Shown here: positions 36,467 through 45,946 of the stretch, in pieces
Numbering within the stretch: position 1 is the first letter of the stretch
Layout of the letters: the number at the start of each line of letters is the position of its first letter
Assembly: GCA_013289825.1 (NCBI GenBank)
Contig: JABCZF010000002.1
Span: 62,001 to 126,000, forward strand
Reading direction: 5' to 3'
Length of the DNA stretch: 64,000 nucleotides
Source: Acidobacteriota bacterium
GTDB lineage: Bacteria; Acidobacteriota; Terriglobia; Acidiferrales; UBA7541
Made by a program: the position numbers and the translations under genes
Notes under the pieces: model-generated
Databases searched by the model: none
What the model was told of the DNA's origin: nothing
Seen by the model: only the letters and a program-made list of their open reading frames with translations

Positions 36467-37879
36467 ATGCAAAATGCAAAAATCCGGCTCGCTTCTAGAA
36501 TCGCGCTCCTGGTATTTATCTGCGCTGCTTCTTCTAACGCGCAAAGCACTCGTCCCGATGCCGAAAAACAGCTGGCCCACGACATTTACAAGCAATTCAT
36601 CGAAATTCAGTCGGGCTTCACGACCGGCTCCACAACTCCGGTTGCGGAAGCGGCCGCAGCGCGCTTGAAAGCCGCGGGGTTTTCCGGTTCCGACATCTTT
36701 GTTGGCGGCGCGATTCCAAAAAAGGCCAATCTTGTCGTTCGCTATCACGGCACGGGCGCGCGCAAACCCATTCTTCTGCTCGCCCACATCGACGTCGTCG
36801 AGGCCAAGCGTGAAGATTGGAGCACCGACCCTTTTCAATTCCTTGAGAAGGACGGCTTCTTTTACGGCCGCGGGACCGGTGACGACAAGGCTCAAGCCGC
36901 TGTCTGGATCGCCAACCTTATCCAGTACAAAACAGAAGGATTCAAGCCCGATCGCGACATCATTGTCGCTCTCACTGCCGACGAAGAGGGCGGCGGGCCG
37001 TACAACGGCGTCGACTGGCTGCTAAAGAATCACCGCGATCTAATCGAAGCGGAGCTGGCACTGAACGAAGGCGGATGGGGCGAAGAATCCAAAGGCAAGA
37101 AAATATCCAACGATTTGCAGGTCAGCGAGAAATACGTCCTGAATTTCCGCTTCGAAGTGCGCAACAAGGGCGGCCATAGCTCGATGCCTGTGCACGACAA
37201 CGCCATCTATCATCTCGCTGGCGCTTTAGCGCGTCTCGGCGACTTCGGCTTTCCCCTGAAGACTAATGAAGTCACCGCGGCGTACTTCGAGCAGATGTCA
37301 AAAATCGAAGCCGGCCCGCTCACGGACGATCTCAGCAAGGTCGCCTCCGGATCCGAGGGATCCATGGAGCGAGTCGCGGCCGCCTCCCCCGCATGGAATT
37401 CCACTCTTCGCACTACTTGCGTCGCCACCATGCTCGAGGGCGGCCACGCCATCAATGCACTGCCGCAACTCGCCGCCGCCACCGTAAATTGCCGAGTCCT
37501 GCCGGAAGACGCTCCCGAATACGTCCTAAGCACTTTGCAAAAAGTTGTGGCGGATGATCAGGTCAGCGTCAAACAGTTAAGCGAATTCAGCAAAGCCGCC
37601 GCTTCTCCGATGCGCCCCGACCTGCTCAAGGCGGTAAGTGATATCACCACGCGCACGTGGCCAGGAGTTCCAACCGTTCCCATCATGGTTATGGGCGCAA
37701 CCGACGGCAGATATCTTCGCGCCGCCGGCATTCCCACGTATGGCGTCCAGGGGTTTTTCATGGACCGCGACGACATTCGCTTCCACGGGCGCGATGAACG
37801 CCTGGGCGTCGAGTCCTTCTACGAGGGTCAGGCCTTCCTCTACGAACTCGTTAAGCGGCTATCGACATCAGCGAGATAA
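36467..37879 (+). CDS. Exported M20-family metallopeptidase
   Basis: 470 residues from ATG 36467, chosen because it begins a clean signal peptide (LASRIALLVFICAASSNAQ, cleavage near 26). Family M20 (ArgE/DapE/CPG2) dizinc motifs are intact: LLLAHIDVVEA (H107, D109), GRGTGDDKAQ (D139 or D140), ADEEGGG (E173, E174) and a C-terminal RFHGRDERL with the last ligand His. A dimerisation lid domain lies between (RNKGGHSSMP near 245). It likely cleaves dipeptides or N-acylated amino acids in the periplasm. It is monocistronic: the upstream neighbour is the gene remnant and the downstream gene is convergent. Confidence 0.88.
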   Translation: MQNAKIRLASRIALLVFICAASSNAQSTRPDAEKQLAHDIYKQFIEIQSGFTTGSTTPVAEAAAARLKAAGFSGSDIFVGGAIPKKANLVVRYHGTGARKPILLLAHIDVVEAKREDWSTDPFQFLEKDGFFYGRGTGDDKAQAAVWIANLIQYKTEGFKPDRDIIVALTADEEGGGPYNGVDWLLKNHRDLIEAELALNEGGWGEESKGKKISNDLQVSEKYVLNFRFEVRNKGGHSSMPVHDNAIYHLAGALARLGDFGFPLKTNEVTAAYFEQMSKIEAGPLTDDLSKVASGSEGSMERVAAASPAWNSTLRTTCVATMLEGGHAINALPQLAAATVNCRVLPEDAPEYVLSTLQKVVADDQVSVKQLSEFSKAAASPMRPDLLKAVSDITTRTWPGVPTVPIMVMGATDGRYLRAAGIPTYGVQGFFMDRDDIRFHGRDERLGVESFYEGQAFLYELVKRLSTSAR

Positions 37880-37915
37880 CAATTCAACCAAAGAGTTGTT
37901 GTCACCATCAATCGC

Positions 37916-38881
37916 TCAAGCATTCTGCTGCAGCCGCGCAATCAAATGCTGCACACTCCTCGCCAGTTCCGCCACTTCCCCACGTCCCGCAATCTCAAAA
38001 TCCACCGCGCCGTTCCCCTGGGCCACGTGATCCACGGCATCCCGCAGACTGATCAGCGGCTTCACCACCTGCCGCGGCAAAATAAAACTCACCCACACGC
38101 TGAACAAAAGTGTGATCGCGGACACGATGGTCAGCGCCCACTCCGCCGATCGCATCAAGCGCCGCGCTTCCCGATGATCGTTTTCCACTCTCTTCCAATT
38201 TTCTGTCTCAAGCTCACTTAGCAATCCCAAAACCTCCTGACTCGAAGTCTGCAAATCGGCGGTGACCGGCGCCAGCGCGGGATTCCCTGCCTGAACCGTC
38301 TCCGAGATCTGCGTATCAAACGACCCCACGCGGTTGCGCAGCTCCTCGATCAACTGCGCGCGTCTCTTCAAATTCGCCACTCGCAGCAAATCGTTGAGAT
38401 CCTTTTCATAAGCCCGCACCACGGCCTGGATACGGTCCGCATCCGCCTGCCCTGGTTGCCCGATCGCGGACACCGCCGTGCTCAGTCTTTGTTCGTATAC
38501 GCCAAGGGCCTCCAGCGCCTTTTGTGTTTCTCCCATGTCTTGGGGCTCGAGCTCCTGTATTTGGCTCACAATCTGTCGGGTTATTCCCAGTGACTCACGG
38601 TTCGCCGCAAGGTAGCTGGCCTCGTGCAGCAACAAATAATTTCGTTCCGCGCGCCGCGCTTCCAGAATTTCAATAGAAGCCCGCTGCGCCAGCGTCGCGG
38701 CCGGGGCGTCCACGTTCACGATGCGGTCCACAATCCAGCCCATCTCGAACAGGTAATACACCGCGAGGAGAATCACCGGCACCAGAATAAACCTTGCGAT
38801 CGCCAGGCTGTACGCCACTCTCTTTCGCAGAGAATTTCCCGGCGCAAGGATCTTGAACGTTTTGCGGATTCCGAGTCTCAT
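37916..38881 (-). CDS. Membrane sensor with four-helix-bundle-like periplasmic domain ending in HAMP, no output domain
   Basis: 321 residues from ATG 38879-38881; the frame is open further upstream, but that part lacks family features. TM1 (about 24-46, LAIARFILVPVILLAVYYLF) is followed by a roughly 195-residue helical periplasmic domain resembling the 4HB_MCP/CHASE3 type (ASIEILEARRAERNYLLLHE...). TM2 lies at about 244-267 (LTIVSAITLLFSVWVSFIL), and a HAMP domain begins PRQVVKPLISLRDAV and ends VAELARSVQHLIARLQQNA at the C-terminus. There is no kinase, cyclase or methyl-accepting domain, nor a downstream gene that could have been split off: the next gene on this side is convergent. It may pass signals to a separate partner or be the truncated front of a receptor. 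Confidence 0.75.
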   Translation of the reverse strand: MRLGIRKTFKILAPGNSLRKRVAYSLAIARFILVPVILLAVYYLFEMGWIVDRIVNVDAPAATLAQRASIEILEARRAERNYLLLHEASYLAANRESLGITRQIVSQIQELEPQDMGETQKALEALGVYEQRLSTAVSAIGQPGQADADRIQAVVRAYEKDLNDLLRVANLKRRAQLIEELRNRVGSFDTQISETVQAGNPALAPVTADLQTSSQEVLGLLSELETENWKRVENDHREARRLMRSAEWALTIVSAITLLFSVWVSFILPRQVVKPLISLRDAVDHVAQGNGAVDFEIAGRGEVAELARSVQHLIARLQQNA

Positions 38882-39081
38882 AAGCCGGCTCCTGGCAGAA
38901 AGTCTCCCCTCTGGTCGCCCGAATTGTATGTCAGCAAGCCTTGCGCCGCGCGCTCTTTTGAGCTCCCGCCCATCCCCGGCCGCGCCTTGGTGGCCGTCTC
39001 TTCGGCGTTCGACAGAACAAACAAGAACACTAACATCCCAGCTAACATGGCGGCCTCGAAATTTGACGATGGGGGAACCTA

Positions 39082-39460
39082 ATGAAACACACTGCCCGGC
39101 TAGCCCTGGCTTTCGCTTCACTGTGCTGCTTCACTTCGGCAGCCTGCGGTCTAGCCACCTCTGCGGTTGCCCGGCAACAGCCTGCATCTTCTGCCAGACA
39201 CCAGGTTTCTAACACCATTACGCTTGGCCCTAGCGTCGGTGTCACGGAATTGCCGACACCCGAGACGCAGCGGTCATTGAAATTCACGATCCCGTTTCGG
39301 GTTATGGGTACATCCTCGATGGACAGAATCATGTCGCACACCGGTACGCCCTCGAGGCCAGGCCGCCCACAATTCGACCCGCCACCCTTTGGATGAGCGA
39401 AACGATGGCGCCGACGCTGATCGATCATAGTTTGGTCAAAACCAAGATCGGAAAAACGCC
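39082..39460 (+). pseudogene. Frameshifted remnant of a small exported acidobacterial protein
   Basis: An ATG at 39082 opens a signal-peptide-like start (MKHTARLALAFASLCCFTSA) that continues in frame to about 39240. From 39249 a different frame carries AAVIEIHDPVSGYGYILDGQ then NHVAHR, a DPVSGYxYxLD-x-x-x-HxAHR pattern that I associate with exported acidobacterial proteins of unknown function. That frame has a stop at 39231, so the two halves cannot be one protein without a frameshift between 39232 and 39248. After about 39460 the similarity fades and the reading runs antisense into malic enzyme, so the 3' half of the gene appears lost. The family memory is not from a search. Confidence 0.55.
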
Positions 39461-39581
39461 GGAAGTATCGCGATACGAGGAGAGGCGAGCCAGGTGTGCT
39501 CGGAAGGGGCAACTAAGACGGGTAGCGTTTTGCGGAATTCTTCACGGCAGGTTTGCTGGGCGGGACGCGGGCTTCTTGGCC

Positions 39582-41312
39582 TTAAGACCAGGTGGCGACG
39601 TAGGCCGGATACGCGGGAGTCCATTGGTTCGCAAGGATTTGCGAACGGAGCGCGGAAGAAGAATCGAGCACGGGGGCCATGCCGGAACGTGCCGATTCCT
39701 GGGCCACGGCAAAAGCGATTTCCACGGCGAGACCGCGGAGATCTTCTAAGGCGGGGAGAAGAGGCGCAGATGGGTCTTTCAAGGCCGGAGAATGCTCAGC
39801 GAGGGTGCGCGCGGCGGCGATCATCATGGCATCGGTAATCCGCTCGGCCCCAGCGATTCCCGCGGAGAGCCGCAAAGCGACGACGGCGAGTCCGATCGCC
39901 GGAAAAATGTAAATGTTGTTGCACTGGGAAATGGGGATGCTGCGGCCTTCGAAATGGACGGGCGGGAAAGGCGAGCCGGCGGCGACCAGGGCTCGGCCGT
40001 TTGTCCAGCGATACAAGTCTTGAGGACGGGCTTCGGAGTGTTCCGTGGGATTTGAAAGGGGAAGAATGATGGGGCGATCCACCTTGGCAGCCATTTCCCG
40101 AACGACGGGCTCGGTGAAAGCAGATCCGCTGGTGGAGAGACCGATAAGGACCGTTGCTCGAAGGTTGTGGATGACGTCGGCGAGGCCGATGTTGGCCGAG
40201 CCCTTGTGCGCCCAGGATGAAATTCGGCTGAGAGGCTGCGCGTAGATGCGCTGCTCGGGCGTAAGGTCGGTCCGGTCGGAATGGAGAAGACCGTCGCGAT
40301 CGACCATCCAGAGGCGGCTGCGGGCTTCTTCTTCCGAGAGGCCTTCGGTGACTAAGGCAGCCCGGAGATAATCGGCGACTCCGGTGCTTGCCGAACCAGC
40401 GCCGAGAAAAATGATTTCTTGATTGCGGAGAGAAGAGCCGGCAACGCGAACGGCCGAGAGGATCGCTCCTAAGGCCACGGCGGCAGTACCCTGAATGTCA
40501 TCATTGAAGGTGAGCATTTGATCGCGGTAACGATTGAGAATAGGACGCGCGTGCACGCCGGAAAAATCTTCCCATTGGAGAAGCGTGGCGGGCAGAACTT
40601 GCTGGACGGCTCGCACGAAGGCTTCGATGAAGCTGTCGTAGTCGGCGCCGGTGATGCGCGCGTGACGCCAGCCGAGATATTCCGGGTCGCGGAGACGTTC
40701 CTCGTTGTTGGTGCCAACGTCCAGAACGATGGGCAGAGTGCGCGCAGGATGAATTCCGCCGATGAGGGTGTACAGAGAAAGCTTGCCAATGGGAATGCCG
40801 AGGCCGCCTACGCCCTGGTCACCGATCCCCAGAACCCGTTCACCATCGGTAACCACGATCACATCGACTTCGGGATTCGGGTGATTGGCGAGGAGCGCAG
40901 GAATCGAACGGCGGAGCGGATAGGAAATGAACAGGCCGCGTGGACGCCGATAGATGTGGCTGAACTCCTGGCAGCCGAGCGCGACGACCGGGGTATATAC
41001 GATGGGCAGCATCTCGTCGATATGAGCGAGGAGGAGCTGATAGAAGAGAACTTCATTGGTGTCTTGAAGCTGGCGGAGATAGATGTGGCGTTCGAGGTCG
41101 TTCGATTTGAGAGAAAAAGCTTGATAGGCACGGGCGCATTGGTCGTCAAGGGATTCGACAACCGGCGGAAGAAGACCGATGAGGCCGAACCTCTCACGCT
41201 CGTCTTCGGTGAAGGCCGTGCCTTTGTTCAGGGCCGGATTGTTCAGGAGATCCATGCCGCGAAGGCGAACGGTGCGGATGACGTTGGGCTGCGGGATGTC
41301 CGTCGGAGGCAT
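39582..41312 (-). CDS. maeA: NAD-type malic enzyme
   Basis: 576 residues, the long malic enzyme type (SfcA/MaeA and eukaryotic size). It converts malate to pyruvate, CO2 and NAD(P)H. Visible motifs are the N-terminal GMDLLNNPALNKGTAF, MLPIVYTPVVALGCQEFS with the catalytic Tyr, VVTDGERVLGIGDQGVGGLG, VLDVGTNNEERLRDPEYLG, the metal-binding LTFNDDIQGTAAVALG and the dinucleotide fold FLGAGSASTGVADYL. The C-terminus is Ser/Ala-rich. Adjacent genes diverge (GMC oxidoreductase) or are unrelated, so it is probably monocistronic. NAD or NADP preference is not certain from the motif alone. Confidence 0.94.
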   Translation of the reverse strand: MPPTDIPQPNVIRTVRLRGMDLLNNPALNKGTAFTEDERERFGLIGLLPPVVESLDDQCARAYQAFSLKSNDLERHIYLRQLQDTNEVLFYQLLLAHIDEMLPIVYTPVVALGCQEFSHIYRRPRGLFISYPLRRSIPALLANHPNPEVDVIVVTDGERVLGIGDQGVGGLGIPIGKLSLYTLIGGIHPARTLPIVLDVGTNNEERLRDPEYLGWRHARITGADYDSFIEAFVRAVQQVLPATLLQWEDFSGVHARPILNRYRDQMLTFNDDIQGTAAVALGAILSAVRVAGSSLRNQEIIFLGAGSASTGVADYLRAALVTEGLSEEEARSRLWMVDRDGLLHSDRTDLTPEQRIYAQPLSRISSWAHKGSANIGLADVIHNLRATVLIGLSTSGSAFTEPVVREMAAKVDRPIILPLSNPTEHSEARPQDLYRWTNGRALVAAGSPFPPVHFEGRSIPISQCNNIYIFPAIGLAVVALRLSAGIAGAERITDAMMIAAARTLAEHSPALKDPSAPLLPALEDLRGLAVEIAFAVAQESARSGMAPVLDSSSALRSQILANQWTPAYPAYVATWS

Positions 41313-41461
41313 GGCTCGAAAATTGTATCACTCAGCTGCCAAAGGCCTGTACCGTGGTTGCCATTGCTAGAGAAAGCCAGAAGCGGTTGAACTGGACAAA
41401 GATGGGAGTTCATTGTTGAATGCGGGGGAGTCGCTGCAGCGCAGAGAAAGAGAGATTACCT

Positions 41462-43219
41462 ATGGCCGAGCCGGAACTAGACCTGGGCAAGAAATATGAT
41501 GCGGTGATTATCGGATCGGGCGCGGCCGGAGGAATGGCGGCGCATGTTCTGACAAGCCACGGCTTGCAAGTTTTGCTGCTTGAAGCGGGGAAGAAACTCA
41601 ACATCGAACAGGAGCTGCGTTCGATGGAATGGCCTTACGACAACGCGCACCGGGGAGGGCTGCCGCCCGGCTCGCATGCGCTGAATCATAACGAGTACAC
41701 GATTCGAAGGCCGCCCTATGGCCCGGGCTTTGAAAAATCAAAGAGTCTTTACAGCTATATCGGCAGCACCGACTACATGAAAAACATCGTGGTCAACGAA
41801 CGGGACAATCCCTACACGGGAACGAATTACGCGTGGGTCCGTGCGCGGTGTCTGGGAGGCAAGACAAATATCTGGGGCCGGCTGGCGCTGCGGCTCTCCG
41901 ACTACGATTTCAAGGCCAAGGACCGCGACGGGTACGGAGAAAACTGGCCGATCAGCTACAGCGACATCGCGCCTTATTACGATAAGGTGGATTTGTATCT
42001 CGGCATTACCGGAGTGAAAGAGAATCTGCCGTATCTGCCGGACAGCTTGTTTCAGCGGCCCACGAAATTGAACTGCGCGGAAGTGACCCTCAAGCAGGGC
42101 ATCCAGAAGATGGGACGCGTGCTTACCCAGTACAGAGCGGGCGTAACCACGGACGGCTTGAAGCACAATAAATATCGCAGCCGGTGCTATGGACGCGGTG
42201 CTTGTTCACGCAAAGGAGGCTGCGACATCCACGCCGCGTTTGATTCGCCTACTGGGCTGATCTACCCCGCAATGGATACCGGTAATCTGACTTTGCGCAC
42301 GAACTCGGTGGCGCGAGAAATCACTGTCGATCCACAAACTGGCAAAGCGTCCGGAGTGCACTTCACAGATTCAGAGACCATGAAGGACTACACGGTGCGC
42401 GGAAAAACGGTGATTGTGGCGGCGTCTACGCTGGAATCGGCGCGGCTTCTTTTACTTTCGAAATCGCGCCTCTATCCGAAGGGGCTCGCCAACTCCAGCG
42501 GCCACGTCGGCCACAATTTTTGCGAACACATCATGGGACCGCACGTGGCCGGCCAGGCGACCGACCTGGTCGGGAAACCACCGACGCTTGACGACGGGCG
42601 GCCGGGCAGTTTTTACCTGACGCGTTTTCGCAATCTGGCGGAGAAGCATCCGAAATTCATCCGAGGTTATGGATTTGAAGGCGGGAGCGGAAGCGGGATG
42701 TTTCCGCCGGGCACGGACAGTCCCGGGTTTGGCGCTTCGTTCAAGGAAGAGATTCGACGGAATCAGGGTTCGTACATCTCCATGGGTGCGTTTGGCGAAG
42801 TGTTATCTCGTTACGAGAATTTTGTCGATCTCGATCCGGTGGTGAAGGACAAATGGGGCATTCCGGCGCTACGTTTTCACTATAAGTTCGGCGATAACGA
42901 GCACCACATGGCGGCGGACATGAAGGAGACCGCGCAGGAGATGTTCGAGGCCGCAGGCTTCAAGATTATTTTTGTGAGCGACCGGGTGCTTACCGAAGGA
43001 TGGTCGATCCACGAGCTGGGCACGGCGCGCATGGGAGATGATCCGAAAACTTCGGTGCTGAATCAATTTCAGCAGTCGCATGACGTAAAGAATCTGTTCG
43101 TGGTCGACGGCAGCGCTTTCGTGAGTGCCAGTTGTCAGAACCCCACGTGGACGATCATGGCGCTGTGCTGGCGCTCGTGCGACTACCTGGCGGATCAATT
43201 GGCCAAGAACGATTTGTAG
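41462..43219 (+). CDS. GMC-family FAD oxidoreductase (gluconate 2-dehydrogenase large-subunit-like)
   Basis: 585 residues from ATG 41462; the frame extends 14 codons further but without a ribosome site. The FAD-binding motif DAVIIGSGAAGGMAAHVL is at residues 13-30, CLGGKTNIWGRLALR near 135, VIVAASTLESARLLLLSKS near 330 and the C-terminal catalytic segment HELGTARMG followed by VVDGSAFVSASCQNPTWTIMAL. It oxidises an alcohol or sugar and passes electrons on, normally with a small subunit 3 and a cytochrome c. The next gene (48 bases on) is the subunit-3 partner; no cytochrome gene is linked. There is no signal peptide, so export would rely on the partner's twin-arginine signal. Confidence 0.92.
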   Translation: MAEPELDLGKKYDAVIIGSGAAGGMAAHVLTSHGLQVLLLEAGKKLNIEQELRSMEWPYDNAHRGGLPPGSHALNHNEYTIRRPPYGPGFEKSKSLYSYIGSTDYMKNIVVNERDNPYTGTNYAWVRARCLGGKTNIWGRLALRLSDYDFKAKDRDGYGENWPISYSDIAPYYDKVDLYLGITGVKENLPYLPDSLFQRPTKLNCAEVTLKQGIQKMGRVLTQYRAGVTTDGLKHNKYRSRCYGRGACSRKGGCDIHAAFDSPTGLIYPAMDTGNLTLRTNSVAREITVDPQTGKASGVHFTDSETMKDYTVRGKTVIVAASTLESARLLLLSKSRLYPKGLANSSGHVGHNFCEHIMGPHVAGQATDLVGKPPTLDDGRPGSFYLTRFRNLAEKHPKFIRGYGFEGGSGSGMFPPGTDSPGFGASFKEEIRRNQGSYISMGAFGEVLSRYENFVDLDPVVKDKWGIPALRFHYKFGDNEHHMAADMKETAQEMFEAAGFKIIFVSDRVLTEGWSIHELGTARMGDDPKTSVLNQFQQSHDVKNLFVVDGSAFVSASCQNPTWTIMALCWRSCDYLADQLAKNDL

Positions 43220-43267
43220 AAGTTTTTGCACCAAGACAGACCATGGGCTGGAATGCGAGGAGGGACC

Positions 43268-43903
43268 ATGTCCCGAAAAGATCCCATCGATTTGAAGCAG
43301 GACCGGCGGCAGTGGCTAAAGACTTCGGCGACGGTTCTGGGGGCGGCCGTCTTGCCGTTGCCGGGGGTGTCGACAGTTGAATTGTCGGGGGGATCGCAGA
43401 CTGCCGAAGGGTCCGCTCCTAGGACGCTTCAGGCCGCGGGCGGGGAAGCGAAACCTGGTGCGCGGTTTTTCACGCCGGCGCAGCACACGCTGATCGAAGA
43501 GTTATCCGAGACAATCATTCCCGCTGATAGCCATTCCGGTGGAGCAAAAGCCGCAAAAGTGGCCGATTTTATCGAACAGACTGTCCGGGAGAGCACGGAC
43601 GACCAACAGCAAGCACTGTGGCGCGAAGGACTGCGGCTCGTGGAATCGATGAGCCAACACTACCATGGACGATCGTTCGTTGATGCCAGCACGGAAGAAA
43701 AGATTGCGGTTCTCAAAGTGCTTTCCGACAACGAGCAGATGACCGAGCTCCCGGAAGTGCGACTTTTTCGCGAACTGAAGCGTTTGACGGTGCATGGCTA
43801 CTACACCAGCAAGATTGGGATTCACGATGAACTTGAATACAAAGGAAATCGCGTGCTGAGGGAGTTCGTCGGGTGCGGCGATCCCACGCCACCGACTACG
43901 TAA
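43268..43903 (+). CDS. Gluconate 2-dehydrogenase subunit 3-like protein with Tat-type signal
   Basis: 211 residues from ATG 43268, with AGGAGGG 4 bases upstream. The N-terminus DRRQWLKTSATVLGAAVLPLPG is a twin-arginine-type signal. The mature part has TPAQHTLIEELSETIIPADSHSGGAKAAKVADFIE, the hallmark of the gluconate_2-dh3 family, then LFRELKRLTVHGYYTSKIGIHDELEYKGN at the C-terminal end. These small subunits pair with GMC dehydrogenases and can carry them through the Tat pathway. Position directly after the GMC gene supports a two-subunit periplasmic dehydrogenase of unknown substrate. Confidence 0.9.
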   Translation: MSRKDPIDLKQDRRQWLKTSATVLGAAVLPLPGVSTVELSGGSQTAEGSAPRTLQAAGGEAKPGARFFTPAQHTLIEELSETIIPADSHSGGAKAAKVADFIEQTVRESTDDQQQALWREGLRLVESMSQHYHGRSFVDASTEEKIAVLKVLSDNEQMTELPEVRLFRELKRLTVHGYYTSKIGIHDELEYKGNRVLREFVGCGDPTPPTT

Positions 43904-43939
43904 TCATCAGAACAGCTTTAGCGGTTATGGCCGGCTGGC

Positions 43940-45301
43940 TCAAGCAGTCGGCACCTGGGCGCTCGGGTCTTCCTGTTTATGGCGCGTGAATTGATACAGA
44001 GGCAGACCGGCGAGCACGGCCAGGCAGCCGAGGGCTGGTTGTCGCGGGCTGCGTGCCACCAGAAGGACGAGAAGAAGAAGGACAAGTGTCAAGAAAACTG
44101 AAGCTGCAACCCGGTGGCGTGAGGTTTCACAACTGACTCTTGTCTGCGGCGCGCGTATTCGCGAGACGAAAAGGCCGGCGACGGTCAGACCGAGAAAAAA
44201 GACGGCTACGAAAATAAAGTACGCGATGATCTGCCCGAAAGTACCCAGAACAATCAGCAGAGAGGCGATCGCGGCTTGCATGGCAATGGCCCGGGCGGGT
44301 GTACCGAAGCGCGGATGCGTTTTTGCCACCGCGGAGAGGAACAAGCCGTCTTTGGCCATAGCATAATAGACGCGAGGTGCGCAGATCATGAAGACGCCGA
44401 GGCTCCCCAAAACGCAGAATACGACGACCGCCGCGAGAATTTTTCCGCCGAGCGGGCCGAACAGGACTTCGCCGGCTTGCGCCACGAACGTTTCGTCGGA
44501 AGTTACGTTGTGCAGCGGAACCAGATAGACGAAGACGATGCTCACGAGAAGGTAAACGGCAGTGACGATCAAGACGCCGAGCAGCATGGCTCGGGGCATG
44601 GTCTTTTCCGGATCGCGTACTTCCCCGCTTATTTTCGTCACATCCCACCAGCCGCCGAAGGAGAAGAAGGCACCAACCATGGCTCCTGCTAACGCCGGCA
44701 GCAGCGGCATGGAACCCGAGCGCTGCGCGAAAAACGGAATGAAGTTCGACCAGTGGCCGACGCGAAACACAAAGGCCCAAAGGGTGAGCAGAAGGAGAAC
44801 ACCGACTTTCATCCAGGTGAGCCTTCGAAGAAAACTGGCGCTGACCTTGGTGCTGAAAGTATTCAGCAGGGCCAGCGAAAGAACAATGGACATGGCGACG
44901 TATTTTGTGGCCGCTGGAGGCCAGTGAAAAATATAGGCGGTATAACTTGCCGTGCCTGTTGCGAGAGCCGCGGTCAAACCCGGGTCCAGGACCAGGAGGC
45001 ACATCCAGCCATAAAGAAAAGCGACTCTGGGGCCGAAACATTCCTGCAGATAGACGTACGAACCGCCGGATCTTGGATAACGCGCAGCGAGTTCGCCGTA
45101 GCAGAGAGCGCCGCTTAGCGTCATGGCGCCGACGATGAGCCAGACGGTGAGCAGCCAAAATGGCGAGCCGAGAGACTTGGCCATGCCTGCGGGCGTCAGA
45201 AAGATGCCAACAGCGATGGCTTCTCCAGCGACGGCCGCCGCCGCGGAGCCGAGGCCCAATTCTCGTTTGATGGCGGCGTCCCTTATCGGAGCAGAGGGCA
45301 T
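43940..45301 (-). CDS. APC-superfamily amino-acid permease
   Basis: 453 residues with about 12 hydrophobic helices. The first helix holds LGLGSAAAAVAGEAIAVGIFLTPAGMA, the APC unwound-helix region. ARYPRSGGSYVYLQECFG and FFSFGGWWDVTKISGEVRDPEKTMPRAM are typical of the LAT (L-type amino-acid transporter) subgroup. It is an inner-membrane antiporter or symporter for amino acids. The gene is leftward and upstream of nothing obviously related; the next leftward gene in the same direction upstream is a small exported protein 35 bases away (ending 45337), so they may share a transcript. Substrate not determined. Confidence 0.9.
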   Translation of the reverse strand: MPSAPIRDAAIKRELGLGSAAAAVAGEAIAVGIFLTPAGMAKSLGSPFWLLTVWLIVGAMTLSGALCYGELAARYPRSGGSYVYLQECFGPRVAFLYGWMCLLVLDPGLTAALATGTASYTAYIFHWPPAATKYVAMSIVLSLALLNTFSTKVSASFLRRLTWMKVGVLLLLTLWAFVFRVGHWSNFIPFFAQRSGSMPLLPALAGAMVGAFFSFGGWWDVTKISGEVRDPEKTMPRAMLLGVLIVTAVYLLVSIVFVYLVPLHNVTSDETFVAQAGEVLFGPLGGKILAAVVVFCVLGSLGVFMICAPRVYYAMAKDGLFLSAVAKTHPRFGTPARAIAMQAAIASLLIVLGTFGQIIAYFIFVAVFFLGLTVAGLFVSRIRAPQTRVSCETSRHRVAASVFLTLVLLLLVLLVARSPRQPALGCLAVLAGLPLYQFTRHKQEDPSAQVPTA

Positions 45302-45336
45302 CGCTGCTTCGCGGAGTCGAAGGAATCGCCGAGAAT

Positions 45337-45723
45337 CTATTTTTGCGGTGCCTGGGCTTCGATCTTGTCGATCACGATGGCCTTGGAGCCTCCCCGCTGG
45401 TAGACCTTACCGGTCACGATGACTTTGTCGGCGGCAAACGGAAGAAGTTTGGAATTTTGTCCGCTGGAAGGCGTGGTGGCGGCGATGGGCCAGTAGATGG
45501 TGCCGTCTTCGGCGAGGATGACGAGTTGGGAGCCTGCATTGGCGCAAGAAGTCGCACATTGTTTGCTGATCGGCTTGCTCAGGTCTTTCGTAAAGGCGCA
45601 AGCCGAATCGAGGACATAACCCTTTACGGTGACCGATGGCGAGTCAGCGGCCGCCATGAAAACCGCGGCCGTCAACAGCAGGCCCGGGATCGCTGCTTTG
45701 GCACAGAAGGCGATGAATTTCAC
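45337..45723 (-). CDS. Small exported protein of unknown function (oligonucleotide-fold-like, DUF5818-like at best)
   Basis: 128 residues from GTG 45721-45723, chosen because GGAGG (45732-45736) lies 8 bases upstream; ATG codons at 45771 and 45765 lack a ribosome site. A signal peptide (FIAFCAKAAIPGLLLTAAVFMAAA) is followed by VKGYVLDSACAFTKDLSKPI and SKQCATSCANAGSQLVILAE, giving three conserved-looking Cys, then DKVIVTGKVYQRGGSKAIVIDKI. The G-x-V-x-D-x-x-C start and the I/V-TGKV-Y end suggest a small beta-barrel domain. Similar short proteins occur widely in Acidobacteriota, but I cannot give a function. It lies directly upstream of the amino-acid permease. Confidence 0.7.
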   Translation of the reverse strand: MKFIAFCAKAAIPGLLLTAAVFMAAADSPSVTVKGYVLDSACAFTKDLSKPISKQCATSCANAGSQLVILAEDGTIYWPIAATTPSSGQNSKLLPFAADKVIVTGKVYQRGGSKAIVIDKIEAQAPQK

Positions 45724-45946
45724 TGGTGTTGCCTCCGATGGTGAGTTTGCCGCACGAGATTCCATGTTCATTCGCGGAGGGGAAACGCATTAGGGAGTCT
45801 CCGCAGCTCCATGCGGATGGAAGCGTACACCACTGCGGAAAAATTACTCTAGTGGTTTTCTAGTATCGCCGATCACGACTACCTCGCCGAGGGCTCCGGA
45901 GCGGCCAGTCTCGCGAAGCAGCGAAGTAGCGGCAGGAGAATATCGC

